Shown: positions 36,400 to 45,329, numbered from the stretch's first letter. The stretch: DNA of 64,000 nt from JADJPO01 sp963828555 (GCA_963828555.1 CAWHEL010000004.1:620001-684000), one strand, 5' to 3'. The notes: generated from the sequence alone by a model not told the origin. Numbers and translations: made by a program.

Positions 36400-36782
36400 T
36401 GAGCCCCTAATGGTGGTGTTGCTGATGCTCTTCGCCGGGTGTCGTCATGCCTAAGACGCTTGCGGCCATCACGTCCCCTACTGGCCGACACGTCAGCCAT
36501 TCGGCCAGTTACACCGTCGTCCGATTCTCCCGAATGCGACGTCGCCGCCAGCCTCATGGAGCTGGGGCGCCTATAGTTCAATTGCGGTCGCGACCTCGCT
36601 GTGGTGAGTCCGGCCGCCGAATCGAAGTGGGCAATGCGGATCGACAAGCTCCATGAGTTGGGATCCAGTCTAAGCGACTACTCGCCACCTCGGCCGAGTT
36701 ATCTGGAGATGGCGGACGGTCTTCTGCCACCTCGCCAAGATGATACCATTTCCCATCGCGTCACCAGATAAGGGAGTTGCTC
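36400..36782. other. Gap without a recognisable gene
   Basis: About 380 bases with no coherent frame. It holds the ribosome-binding site of the methyltransferase gene (AAGGGAG at about 36770-36776). Nothing else can be supported. Confidence 0.5.
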
Positions 36783-37514
36783 GTGAGCGAGTTGACACAC
36801 AGAAACGACGTTGGAATTAGTTACCGAGGCCGCTCGATCCATGCTGCTCCGGGCGTGCACGAACACGTCGCGACAATGGTTAGTCGGAAGTTCGACCAGA
36901 ATCAGACGCGGATCATTGAGGTCGGCGCTGGTTCTGGAGCTCTGGGCCTGCGACTTGCTGATCTGGACTTCGACGTGACTCAGACTGACCTTGAGCCTGC
37001 CCACCCGTCAATCGCTGTGATGGACCTCCACAAACCGGAATCGTGGGACCCGTCATTTAGCGGCGGATTCGAGCTTGTTGTATGCGTCGAGACAATCGAA
37101 CATCTCGAGAATCCACGTGCCGCATTGCGGGCGATGAGAAATCTGCTGGTTCCAGGAGGAAAGATTCTTGTGAGCACGCCGAATGTAAATCACCCCCACT
37201 CAAGGTTAAAGAACATGATAAAGGGCGACACGATTCTTTTTGATAGTGATGCTTACTATTTTACGGGTCATATCACACCCATTCCGGAATGGTTACTTGT
37301 TGAACACCTGAAGTCAAGCGGATTCTCCGATGTCGAGGTTGACCGAGCCGGAGATATGCCGTTCCGCACTCGCCGGAGGCGAGTTCTTCATTCCGCAGAG
37401 ATGCGTGCTCTGCGAGTACTGCGAATGGGGCAAGAAATGGTGGGCGACGGAATCTGCATCTTTGTCACTGCCACGAGAGATGATTCTGCGCGAACCCAAT
37501 CGAGCACGCTGTAG
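36783..37514 (+). CDS. Class I SAM-dependent methyltransferase
   Basis: A 243-residue protein from GTG, selected because AAGGGAG lies six bases upstream. Motif I IIEVGAGSGALGLRLA is near residues 43-58, an acidic strand-2 end DLEP, and motif II FELVVCVETIEHLENP, then LLVPGGKILVSTPN as in Methyltransf_23 enzymes of polysaccharide and glycan clusters. It is on the plus strand, opposite to the polysaccharide operon. It may methylate a sugar, or be unrelated cargo at the island edge. Confidence 0.85.
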   Translation: MSELTHRNDVGISYRGRSIHAAPGVHEHVATMVSRKFDQNQTRIIEVGAGSGALGLRLADLDFDVTQTDLEPAHPSIAVMDLHKPESWDPSFSGGFELVVCVETIEHLENPRAALRAMRNLLVPGGKILVSTPNVNHPHSRLKNMIKGDTILFDSDAYYFTGHITPIPEWLLVEHLKSSGFSDVEVDRAGDMPFRTRRRRVLHSAEMRALRVLRMGQEMVGDGICIFVTATRDDSARTQSSTL

Positions 37515-38179
37515 TACCTCGGGCCTCAACGTACTGGCCATGTGTCCAGGTACAAGAGCCTGGTACTGCTCTCGCGCGAACTCTTCTGCTGCAGATCCAG
37601 AAGCCGACGAACAAGATGGATCATGATGCAGGCTGCAAAGGGATCCTCGCGTGGTCCACAAAACGACAAGTGATGTCTGGGTCAGCGGTCTTGGCTGCGG
37701 TTCTTTTCTCATCGTCGTGATTGCGGGCCACCAGGGCAGAGATTCCTCGGCCAAGAAGCATCTGCGCCAGACTTTGCGAAGATGTATTCATTTCTTGACA
37801 GATACCCGGCCAAGCCAGGGAAGTTGTAGGTAACTACTCGACACGCACCGGACCGGTCGCCCAATTGCTGTAAATGCCAATGGGGTCGGATGCATGATCG
37901 GAGTCCAACTTGTAGTCGCGCCTTCTTCAGCCTGTGCTGCTCCCACTATGCGGGATGGAATGTTCATTCCAATCGCTGCAGAGTTCTCATCCAGCACCTT
38001 CAACAGGTAGCGATGATGCTCCGTGGTGCGTGAGAGAAGACACGAGCCGTTCCGATGCCGATGGGAACGCTTCGAAGACCTGGACGTGAAGTGCGACCTC
38101 AGGGCCGGGAGAGGGTGTCGCCACCGTGACGTAGGTGCCTCAACACCTCTCCCCCACCTGCCGATCACATGGTGACGCA
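37515..38179. other. Gap of ~665 bases without a recognisable gene
   Basis: No convincing gene on either strand. A minus-strand frame near 37800-38030 (HRYLLKVLDENSAAIGMNIP) has a faintly coding look but no start, stop context or family match. It may be a remnant. A short string near 38040 resembles a piece of the ISL3 transposase N-terminus (HEPFR). Confidence 0.45.
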
Positions 38180-38413
38180 GTCCAACTCGCTACGGCGAGG
38201 GAGGCACTGGCGTGTGCTGTCAACCGTGGCAGGGTGGCGCGGAACATCGCGGCTCGGATATCGCAGGCTGCCAAGAAGGCGCGGGGGGCTCCGACGACGG
38301 CCGCCGTCCGCCGGGCTGAAGGCAGTCCGGCGGGAAGTGCGTCCGGATTACCGTGCGTCCGCCGTGGGAGGGGGAGGGAGGTTCAGAGTGGCTCAGAGAC
38401 CGTCGAGCTGTGA
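38180..38413 (+). pseudogene. Decayed copy of the small gene that precedes NERD genes
   Basis: Residues LATAREALACAVNRGRVARN, then IAARISQAAKKARGAPTTAA and VRRAEG, align with the middle of the intact 147-residue protein at 56976-57419 (LDTAREALAIPAVVAAVARG, IATKASKAAAKARRSPSVAD). The C-terminal half no longer matches, and no signal peptide or good start remains. It stops three bases before the GTG of NERD copy 1, preserving the gene order seen at 56976-58489. Confidence 0.6.
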
Positions 38414-38416
38414 GGT

Positions 38417-39487
38417 GTGAGCACAGCGGTCGCCGGGCGTTCGTGGATGCGTCGGCGTCGCGGGCCCGATAGCGCCAGTAGGAGCGGCTACACCGCGCGA
38501 CGCCGGGCGCGGACGACCCAACGTGCTTACGTCCGGGCGCACTGGCTCGCGTTGCTCACGTACGGGGTGCTGGTGCTGGCGCCGTCTCTGCTGACGGTGC
38601 CGTTGATTCGGAACAGCTTCGCGCGCGGACTGGTCACCGGCGCTCTGCTCACCGGAACGGTCGGGTTCCTGGCCTTCCTCGTCGTCCAGCTGACCGGCAC
38701 CGGTCCCACGATGATGGGTGACCTTGCCGAGCACCGGACTGCTGACGCGCTGCGCCACCTGCGGCGTCAGGGGTGGCAGGTCGCCAACCACGTGGTGCTG
38801 GCCCACGGAGACATCGACCATGTGCTGATCGGCGCGGGCGGCGCCTTCGTGGTGGAGACGAAGTGGCGGGGTGGAGGCTGGCGCGAGCCCTCGGCCGCGC
38901 CGCAGCTGGAGCGGGCCTGCCTGCAGATCGCCGACCAGGCGCGACGCCTGAGGCTGTGGACGCAGTCGCGTCAACTCGGCATTCCGGTGAACGCAGTCGT
39001 CGCCACGTGGGGGTGGGACGGACTTGCGGACTCCGGCATGGTGGCCGAGGAAGAGTACGCCGTGCGACGCGTCGGCGAGGTCGACGTCGTCCCCGGCTAT
39101 CACCTCGAGCGCTGATTCGCCGAGCACGATCATCCGCTGCTCTCCGCCGAGCAGGTGGAGTCCGCCTGGGGGATGGTCGCCGAGACCGTGACCCGGCGCG
39201 GCGCCTTCGAGGCCGATTGCCAGCCGATGCCGGCGTCCATCGGCCTGCTCGCAGCCCGGCTGGGTGGGCTGCTGGCCCTGGTGGTGCTCGCCGCCGCGGC
39301 CGTGTTGGCGGTGCTGGCCGTCACGATGTCGCTGCCGGGGATGTGGCTGGGAGTCGTGGCCCTGCTGGCGCCGGCTGTGGGGGCGCGGGTGTCCGATCGA
39401 TGGCACCTGGCTCGGTGGGCCTGGGCCTTCGGCGTCATCGCCACCGCTGTGGGCATGAGCCTGGCGGCGCTGGCCGTGACCATCTGA
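38417..39487 (+). pseudogene. NERD-domain membrane protein, copy 1, with internal stop
   Basis: It encodes the same 356-357 residue protein as the copies at 48379 and 57416, but codon 233 is TGA (39113-39115) where the other two have TGG. The frame continues unbroken afterwards to 39487, so this is a single nonsense substitution, not a frameshift. The truncated product keeps both N-terminal membrane helices and the NERD nuclease-like core (DIDHVLIGAGGAFVVETKW) but loses the C-terminal helices. Readthrough or recoding is possible but unsupported. Confidence 0.88.
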
Positions 39488-39533
39488 TGGTCGAGAAGGC
39501 CGACCTGTCCGGCGGGGTCGTTCAGGCGGAAGG

Positions 39534-41189
39534 TCAGGCGGGCTCGCGCTCGTGTACCAGTCGGCCGGCGCTCCAGGTCGAGAGCACCGTGATGTCGGCG
39601 AGGTCGTCGGGGTCGACGGTGTGTGGGTCGCGGTCGACCCACACCAGGTCGGCCACCGCTCCGGGTTCGAGGGTGCCGGCGTCGGCGGCGCCCAGTACCC
39701 GGGCGGCCGCGCTCGTGTATCCGGTGAGCGCCTCGGCGACGGTGATCGACTCGTGCGGGCGCACCGGGGCTCCGGTGCGGTCGCGGCGGGTCACGGCGGC
39801 GCGCACCCCGACGAACGGGTCGAGCGGCACGGCGGGGTGGTCGGAGCTGAACGACAGGTCGACGCCGGCGTCGAGCATGGTGCGGTACGGCATCATCAGC
39901 GTCGGCGCGGGCACTGGCGTGACCTCGAAGTCGTGCGCGTTCGTCACGATGAAGGACGGCTGCGCGACGAGCGGCAGTCCGGCCTCAGCGATCCGGGCGA
40001 CGGTCGCGGCGTCGACGGTGAGGGCGTGCTCCATCCGCAGCGTCGTGGCGGCCGCGAGTCCGCGGTCGGCGGCGAGGGCGGCGAGCACGGTGTCGACTGC
40101 GCCGTTGCCGACGGCGTGCACGGCGACGGCCGAGCCGGCGTCCGCCGCTGCCCGCAGCAGTGCTCCGAACCCCTCGGACGCGGGGTAGCGGATGCCGGTG
40201 TGCCACAGCCGGTCCGGGCCTCGGCGGGCACGTCCGCTGCGACGTCCGATCGCCCGCGCGACGTCGCGGTCGGGGCCGAACGCGGCTCGCATCGCCGACG
40301 CCGCGATCCGGGCCAGCTGCCGGGGCGTCATGCACAGGTGGCAGTACTCGCCGCCGTCCACCAGCACTTTGGCGGTGCCGCCTGCGACGAGGGCCGGCTC
40401 GTCGATCCGCGGCCCGGTGAGCAGGGGTACGACGTCGACGCCGACCTCGGCGAGCACCGCCCGCATCCGGTCGGCGTGGGTTGCCGGTGTGGCGGCGTCA
40501 CCGATCCGGGTGATCCCTGCGGCCAGCAGCCGGCGGCCGTAGGCGGCCAGCCGCGCCTCGAACGCGCCGTCCGGCAGCACGGGCCGCGACCGTGCTTCGG
40601 CGAGGAAACTCGCCGCCTCGAGCAGGACGCCGGTCGGCCTGCCCCGGCGGTCGCGCACGATCCGGCCGCCCGGCGGATCCGGGGTGGCCGCGCCGATTCC
40701 CAACGCCGCCAGGCCCGCCGAGTTCACCACCGACTCGTGGTAGGTGCGCGAGAGCACGTGCAGCGGACGGGCAATGGTGATCGCGTCGAGCTCGGCGGCT
40801 GTCGGGCTGCGGTGCTCGGCGAGGGCGAGCGGCTCGTAGCCGTGCACCCGCAGCCACGCGCCGTCCGGGGGTGCCGTGTCCTTCGGGGAGGCTGTGTCAG
40901 CGACCGACCGGACGGCGGCCAGCACCGCCGGGAGGTCGGGCAGCCCGACCAGCACGTCGACGGCGGGGTCGGCGGCCACCAGGTAGGCATGCTGGTGCGG
41001 GTCGACGAACGCTGGGAGCACGGCTCCGCGGTCGAGTCGCCGCACGGTGGTGGACGGCGGGACCGCGGCCGTCGCCTCGGCGAGCGACCCGGCCGCGACG
41101 ACCCGACCGTCGAGGACTGCGAGCGCCTCCACCGTCGCGCGGTCGTGCCGGGTGCGGATCGGGACGCCGTGCAGGACGAAGGTGCTCAT
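39534..41189 (-). CDS. YtcJ-like metal-dependent amidohydrolase (Amidohydro_3)
   Basis: A 551-residue protein from ATG with an upstream GGAAGGGACGGGG. The first metal motif is PAFVDPHQHAYL (HxH), then VAVHAVGNGAVD (metal-ligand His) and SFSSDHPAVPLDP (the catalytic Asp region), ending in the usual beta-sandwich TLEPGAVADLVWVDRDP. This family hydrolyses amide or N-formyl bonds. It is translationally coupled to the TetR gene upstream (ATGA overlap). A ~300-bp fragment of a close paralogue is at 58640-58940. Confidence 0.9.
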   Translation of the reverse strand: MSTFVLHGVPIRTRHDRATVEALAVLDGRVVAAGSLAEATAAVPPSTTVRRLDRGAVLPAFVDPHQHAYLVAADPAVDVLVGLPDLPAVLAAVRSVADTASPKDTAPPDGAWLRVHGYEPLALAEHRSPTAAELDAITIARPLHVLSRTYHESVVNSAGLAALGIGAATPDPPGGRIVRDRRGRPTGVLLEAASFLAEARSRPVLPDGAFEARLAAYGRRLLAAGITRIGDAATPATHADRMRAVLAEVGVDVVPLLTGPRIDEPALVAGGTAKVLVDGGEYCHLCMTPRQLARIAASAMRAAFGPDRDVARAIGRRSGRARRGPDRLWHTGIRYPASEGFGALLRAAADAGSAVAVHAVGNGAVDTVLAALAADRGLAAATTLRMEHALTVDAATVARIAEAGLPLVAQPSFIVTNAHDFEVTPVPAPTLMMPYRTMLDAGVDLSFSSDHPAVPLDPFVGVRAAVTRRDRTGAPVRPHESITVAEALTGYTSAAARVLGAADAGTLEPGAVADLVWVDRDPHTVDPDDLADITVLSTWSAGRLVHEREPA

Positions 41190-41749
41190 CCCCGTCCCTT
41201 CCTCGGTGGGTCGGCGGTGAGGAGGGCCTCGACGACCGCGGTGTACGACGCCTCGTCGAGCCCCGCCGGCGTGCGGCCGTAGACGAGCTGGCTGACCCGC
41301 AGGTACATCAGCGCGCTGATCGCGACGACGACCCGGGCCCGGACGTCGGGCCTGTGGTCGCCGTGGGCCTGCATCCAGGTGACCGCCTGCTCGAAGGCCG
41401 GCTGGATGAGCCGGTCGTAGAGCGCGTCGACGTCGAGCGGCAGGCCGCGGCCCTCGCGCAGCACCAGCCGCCACAGCGCAGGGTCCTTGTCCACCAGGGC
41501 GAGCGCGGCGGCGACGAGCGCCTGCGCGGGGGAGTCGAACGGGCCGGCCGGCGGGTCGTGACGGCGGGTCATCGCCCGCTCGATCGCCGCCTCGAGCAAT
41601 TCCTGCTTCGAGGTGACGTGCCGGAAGAGCCCGCCGCCGCCGGGCCGCAGCCCGAGCGTCCCCTCGAGCTGTTTCGTCGACGTGCCCGCGTAGCCGTGCT
41701 CGGCGAACAGCCGCAGACCGACGTCGAGCACCTCGTCCCTGGTGACCAT
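41186..41749 (-). CDS. TetR family transcriptional regulator
   Basis: A 187-residue protein from ATG (MVTRDEVLDVGLRLFAEHGY); an upstream GTG at 41770 is also in frame. The TetR helix-turn-helix is at residues ~5-50 (AGTSTKQLEGTLGLRPGGGG and LFRHVTSKQELL), and the remainder is the helical ligand domain. It forms an operon with the amidohydrolase and probably represses it. An imperfect dyad with AGTG...CACT at 41756-41771 overlaps the start region and could be its operator, but this is weak. Confidence 0.88.
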   Translation of the reverse strand: MVTRDEVLDVGLRLFAEHGYAGTSTKQLEGTLGLRPGGGGLFRHVTSKQELLEAAIERAMTRRHDPPAGPFDSPAQALVAAALALVDKDPALWRLVLREGRGLPLDVDALYDRLIQPAFEQAVTWMQAHGDHRPDVRARVVVAISALMYLRVSQLVYGRTPAGLDEASYTAVVEALLTADPPRKGRG

Positions 41750-41812
41750 GGCCTGAGTGTAAGTAATCACTGACTGGCGGGGCTAGCGCCACACCCAGGT
41801 AGCGTGCCGACA

Positions 41813-42091
41813 ATGCGAGCCATCCTGACCATCGTTGGTGGGTTCGCCCTGCTCGCCACCGGAGCGCTCCTGCTCATCCCACTGCCCGAGGCCGGCCTCC
41901 CCGCCCTTTTCGTCGGGCTGCGACTCCTGGGCCGCCACTACACCTGGGCCCAGCGCGCCAACGACAGCCTGGACAAGGCCGTCCGGGCTGGACGCCAACA
42001 CTGGAGCGCCCTGCCGCGGCCACTGCGACTCACGGTCCTCGCGCTGCTCGCCATCGGCACGGCACTGATCATCTACGTCCTGGTGACCTAG
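41813..42091 (+). CDS. Small membrane protein, PGPGW-like
   Basis: A 92-residue protein from ATG (MRAILTIVGGFALLATGALL). It has two hydrophobic helices at the N-terminus (the second LPALFVGLRLLGRHYTWAQ), a basic amphipathic stretch and a C-terminal helix LTVLALLAIGTALIIYVLV. The LIPLPEAGLPALFVGLRLL core resembles the PGPGW family of small transmembrane proteins with a modified motif. It is divergent from the TetR gene. Function unknown. Confidence 0.7.
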   Translation: MRAILTIVGGFALLATGALLLIPLPEAGLPALFVGLRLLGRHYTWAQRANDSLDKAVRAGRQHWSALPRPLRLTVLALLAIGTALIIYVLVT

Positions 42092-42297
42092 CGCGACGTT
42101 CATCTCTGGATACATCCAGCGGGGCCGACGTAGGACCACACCCTGGCCTGGACAGGGCCTGGACCATTACTCGCTCGGACAATGTCGATGGATCTCGTTC
42201 CTATCGGGGGTGAAGACACCGTCGCGTATCTCTCCACGACGGTCACGCTCAGCGTGGACGCCGGTGGGCGACTGACGGTGGTCACGGAGCTCACGGG

Positions 42298-42384
42298 GGA
42301 CTCCTCGACACAGGTCACCGTCACCCAGGGACCTCACCATCTCGCCCCCGCCAGGCCCGGCAGCACCCACGCAACCTCGACCGA
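42298..42384 (+). repeat. 87-bp direct repeat, copy A
   Basis: It matches 42928-43015 with only a few differences and one single-base length difference in a C run. Neither copy is clearly inside a real gene. It sits between the PGPGW-like gene and the 109-residue protein gene. Confidence 0.9.
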
Positions 42385-42395
42385 GATCACACGAT

Positions 42396-42479
42396 GACCG
42401 GCTCGCACTCACGCCGGAGCAGATGGTTGCAGCCAAGGCCGTGGTGCAGGAGCACATGCAGAAGGCGCTCGCTGGCTAG
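42396..42479 (+). pseudogene. 3' remnant of an unidentified gene
   Basis: A 27-codon frame, DRLALTPEQMVAAKAVVQEH then MQKALAG and stop, has strong coding character but no start. It ends on top of the stop codon of the convergent gene at 42476. It is probably the tail of a lost gene, adjacent to repeat copy A. The rest of the 42092-42475 gap shows no gene. Confidence 0.4.
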
Positions 42480-42805
42480 AGCGTCGGCCAGAGTGCCTCG
42501 GCACGCTTAGCTGCGTCATCCAACAACCTATCCAGAATGGATGCTGCCGACTCGTTGGGGTCCTCGGTCCCCGGGTCCAGCACCTCCGCTGTCCGCCTGG
42601 CCTCTTCTTCACGTTCGGCCTCGATCTGCTGATCGGTCAGCTCGTCCGAGTGCGTCAGGTAGTACCTCTCGACGGAGTCGCCGCTATCGCCATGCTGGAT
42701 CGTGACGATCTGCACGACCACGTCGGCCACCCTCCATCGGCGGTACTGCTCCAAGAAGGCGTTCAGCTCGTCGAGGCTGTCGAACCGGGTGACCTTGATT
42801 GCCAT
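42476..42805 (-). CDS. Unknown 109-residue protein
   Basis: It starts MAIKVTRFDSLDELNAFLEQ. The first half is a compact alpha/beta stretch (YRRWRVADVVVQIVTIQHGD) and the second half is acidic and helical (ELTDQQIEAEREEEARRTAE), ending ALWPTL. Codon use and amino-acid make-up indicate a real gene, but no family is recognised and no Shine-Dalgarno is obvious. It lies between the two copies of the 87-bp direct repeat. Confidence 0.6.
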   Translation of the reverse strand: MAIKVTRFDSLDELNAFLEQYRRWRVADVVVQIVTIQHGDSGDSVERYYLTHSDELTDQQIEAEREEEARRTAEVLDPGTEDPNESAASILDRLLDDAAKRAEALWPTL

Positions 42806-42927
42806 AACGGAAGGGTAGAGGGGTCGTCACTTACGAGGCGGCCAGTGGCTCAACCAGTCGATGAGCTCGAACCGCTCCGCCTCGATGGCTGCGAGCTGCT
42901 CCTGCTGGATCCGCCGGCGGGTAGGTG

Positions 42928-43015
42928 GACTCCTCGACACAGGTCACCGTCACCTAGGGACCTCACCATCTCGCCCCCCGCCAGGCCCGGCAGCGCCCAC
43001 GCAACCTCGACCGAC
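42928..43015 (+). repeat. 88-bp direct repeat, copy B
   Basis: The partner of 42298-42384, 630 bases apart. The pair flanks the 109-residue protein gene, so recombination between them would delete that gene. Beyond copy B, at about 43033-43080 on the minus strand, is a short open stretch reading YVIAHELIHNR, an HExxH-type zinc motif too short to call a gene. Confidence 0.9.
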
Positions 43016-43107
43016 AGCGGCGCTGACGGCCCTCACCGGTTGTGGATCAGCTCGTGGGCGATCACGTAGGGCAGCGTGGGGGAGCCGCGTCCGTCCGCGG
43101 TTCTCCG

Positions 43108-43929
43108 TCAGGGCAGGGGTATGGACCAGTCATAGGCGATCGGTTCCCACAGTCCGACAAGTGTCGAGCCGGTGCTCGTGTCCCGCATGAACTGGTAGAA
43201 GGTACCGCCGATCCAGGTCGGGCCGTAGGTGTCGGTGTTGCCGACGAGCAAGGCGCTCGGGTACCACCCGCGGGACTCGCGCAGCACGAGCGTGCCCGTG
43301 CCCTCGGCGTACCTGCCACCGACGGTACTGGACCACGGGGAATCGAAGGTGCTCACGTCGATGGAGCCGTAGACCTCGCCAGGATTCGCCTCGCTGAGCT
43401 GCATGGTTCGTGTCGTGGATCCGGTCGGGAAGCTGCCGGTCAACGGGTAGTCGCCCTTGAGGCCTGCCGGTCCTTGCGAGTGGTAGGGGGCTGGCGGGAT
43501 GGAGGGTGCCCTGGTGCCGCGCTGGGCGCCGAAGCTGTACTCGATGCGCTGCTGCGAGGCGCCGTAGCCCGGCGTGAGGGCAAAGAAGCTGCCGGCCATG
43601 TGCCGGCCACTGGCCGCCACCTGGCCGACGAAGACCTGGGCGGCCGGCGTGAAGATGGTCAACCTGCGGAACAGCACGGCGACTCCCTGCAGGGCCGAGT
43701 AGTGGCCTCTGATCGGCTCGCCGTACATCGTGCCGGTGCACTGGCTGGAGTCCTTGGCCTGCTCCACGACGAGATCGCCGACGTACCCGTTGGCGTTGAT
43801 CTTCCAGGTGCCGGCGATCGATGGCGTTGGGGCCGCTGAGGCGGGCGCTGCGCCGAGGCCGGTCAGGGCCGCTGCGCCCAGGGCTGAACCGATGATGGCG
43901 CGGCGGGAGATCGGGACGTCGTGGACCAT
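43108..43929 (-). CDS. Tat-exported protein of unknown function
   Basis: A 273-residue protein from ATG with GGAGG five bases upstream. The N-terminus has a twin-arginine motif SRRAIIGSALGAAALTG and an Ala-x-Ala cleavage site (ASA-AP, about residue 32). The mature part has repeated beta segments (IAGTWKINANGYVGDLVVEQ; YGEPIRGHYSALQGVAVLFR; GTGTLVLRESRGW; WIGGTFYQFM) and looks like a secreted beta-barrel or lipocalin-like fold. Two similar halves are suggested by the recurring GEP/GEV-(I/Y)xG pattern, so an internal duplication is possible. Family not recognised. Confidence 0.75.
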   Translation of the reverse strand: MVHDVPISRRAIIGSALGAAALTGLGAAPASAAPTPSIAGTWKINANGYVGDLVVEQAKDSSQCTGTMYGEPIRGHYSALQGVAVLFRRLTIFTPAAQVFVGQVAASGRHMAGSFFALTPGYGASQQRIEYSFGAQRGTRAPSIPPAPYHSQGPAGLKGDYPLTGSFPTGSTTRTMQLSEANPGEVYGSIDVSTFDSPWSSTVGGRYAEGTGTLVLRESRGWYPSALLVGNTDTYGPTWIGGTFYQFMRDTSTGSTLVGLWEPIAYDWSIPLP

Positions 43930-44333
43930 TTCTGCCTCCAGTTGCTGTGCCAGGTTCCCGGCGATGATCACCTCTGGAGGAGCCGACTTGCCACGATCTG
44001 ATACGCGGTTCTCAGCTGTCCAGCCCATGCCCGAGTGCTGCTTGGGCCGAGCGGTGAGGTCGCGGCGAGACCCGCGGTGCGTAGAGCCTCCGGTGGAGCC
44101 GCATCGTGCGGTGTGCGTCGCCAGTGTTGCTCTCTACGTGGGCCGAAGGCCTCTTCGCCCTCTGCGGAGATAGCGAGAGCCTGAAGTCAGGGGTGGGTTG
44201 TCCTCGACCTCGGCTCGTGGAGAGCCACGGGTCTGCATCGGTCGCGTCCCCCGGGATCACCGGGGTGTGTGCGCCTCACCTGAGCAGCATGTCTCCGCGG
44301 AAGGCGCCGGCCAGACCATCACAGGAGGCGACA
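43930..44333. other. Gap of ~400 bases without a recognisable gene
   Basis: Divergent upstream region between the Tat-exported protein gene and the TIR gene. It must carry promoters for both. No convincing open frame or operator was found. Confidence 0.5.
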
Positions 44334-45042
44334 TGATCGAGTACCCAGAAATCTTCATCTCTCACTCCCATGACGACACGGACGCCGTCCGGCGGATCGT
44401 GCGTCGTTGGCGCAGTTGGAAGTTGAGCGTTTACGCGGACTACCTCGACCCGAAGTTGTCGCGAGCCAAGACCATGACAGGTCCGCTTGCCGACCACCTG
44501 CGCAAGAAGATCCACGAGAGCCTGTTGTTCGTCTTCGTTGCCTCTCAGCAGTCGGTGGGGTCCGGCTGGATGCCTTGGAGCTCGGCCTTGCTCAGGGCGC
44601 CGTCGGCCGTGTGCACGTGTACCTCATGGACTCGGGGGCCGAACGGGCGTATGCCACCCGTGAGTACATGCAGCTGTACCCAAGATTCTCGGATGAGAAT
44701 GCCCGGAAGCATCTGACTGAGGCGGTCCACAGGGCGCGGACCGAGCCGCTGAACCGAGCAGACTTCGAGGACAGTCTCCTGGTGGGCATGCGATTCATGA
44801 AGGCCCTTGAAGAGTCCCGGCTCCCTGAGGCCCTGCTTCGAGGCGCCGCCGACCCCACTGAGCGCGCGAGAGCAACCGTTCTCGGCGCCCAGCTCCGAGG
44901 CCTGCTCGGGAAGAGGCAGAACGAAGTCCGCGATCCAGACGGGCTCGACGTGGGCGGTCTCTATGCGACGGCCGTGGAAGCCTCCGACCCTTGGCCCCGA
45001 GCCGGGACGGACATGACAGGCCTCCGGCGATCGACCTCCTAA
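44334..45042 (+). pseudogene. TIR-domain protein, one frameshift
   Basis: It starts MIEYPEIFISHSHDDTDAVR after GGAGG with four-base spacing. The TIR domain includes KLSVYADYLDP, SRAKTMTGPLADHLRKKI, LLFVFVASQQSVGSGW and, after a shift at ~44577, MPWELGLAQG, where the Glu is the expected catalytic residue of NAD-cleaving TIRs. Restoring a third G in TGGGAG fixes the frame. The ~150-residue C-terminal part (REYMQLYPRFSDENARKHL; LNRADFEDSLLVGMRFMKAL) is helical and unknown. TIR proteins often act as defence effectors; no partner sensor gene is evident next to it. Confidence 0.75.
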
Positions 45043-45048
45043 GGTCTT

Positions 45049-45247
45049 GATCCGGAGCTGAGCGACCACGAGGTGGGCCACTACCTGGGGCTCGGGCACG
45101 AGGACCCTCCCGCTCAACCTGATGTGCGGGGGCGCCGACCTGCTACGGGACTGCGTGATCAGTGCCGTGGACACCCGGACCACGGATGAGCAGGCGGCGA
45201 AGATGAAGGAGCATTGCATGATCAACGTTGTCTGGCCGCCGACGTAG
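45049..45247 (+). pseudogene. Zinc metalloprotease (metzincin-like) C-terminal fragment
   Basis: Right after the TIR stop, in the same frame, DPELSDHEVGHYLGLGHEDP carries a complete HExxHxxGxxH zinc site (45067-45099). A frame shift near 45110 then gives LNLMCGGADLLRDCVISAVD, including a Met-turn, to the TAG at 45245-45247. The N-terminal part of the protease is absent. Either it is a fragment of an unrelated gene, or the TIR open frame is itself wrongly closed and the two were one protein. Confidence 0.5.
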
Positions 45248-45298
45248 GACCAGGCCGGTCGGCTCCCCGTCGCTGAGGCGCGCAGTTAGTGCGGCGGC

Positions 45299-45329
45299 TT
45301 GACTCTCCTGTAGTGGCAGACTTCACGAT
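45299..45329 (+). promoter_or_regulatory. Possible MerR-type promoter
   Basis: TTGACT at 45299-45304 is followed after a long ~19-bp spacer by a weak -10-like CACGAT. The spacer carries an imperfect dyad (TCTCC...GGCAGA). Long spacers with a dyad are the hallmark of MerR-family autoregulated promoters. The match is suggestive only. Confidence 0.35.

Noticed and set aside
37788..38168. Minus-strand 126-codon frame in the gap before NERD copy 1
   Set aside because: Part of it looks faintly coding, but there is no ribosome-binding site, no family resemblance and a basic shadow-like first half.
39552..41282. A 576-codon plus-strand frame opposite the amidohydrolase
   Set aside because: Shadow composition, whereas the minus strand has all metal-site motifs of a YtcJ-like enzyme.
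41756..41771. AGTG...CACT dyad upstream of the TetR gene as an operator
   Set aside because: Only the outer four bases on each side pair. The match is too weak for a separate feature and is mentioned with the TetR gene instead.
43033..43100. Minus-strand YVIAHELIHNR stretch as a metalloprotease gene
   Set aside because: Only about 22 codons are open, with a stop on both sides. It could be a relic of a gene but is too short to annotate as one.
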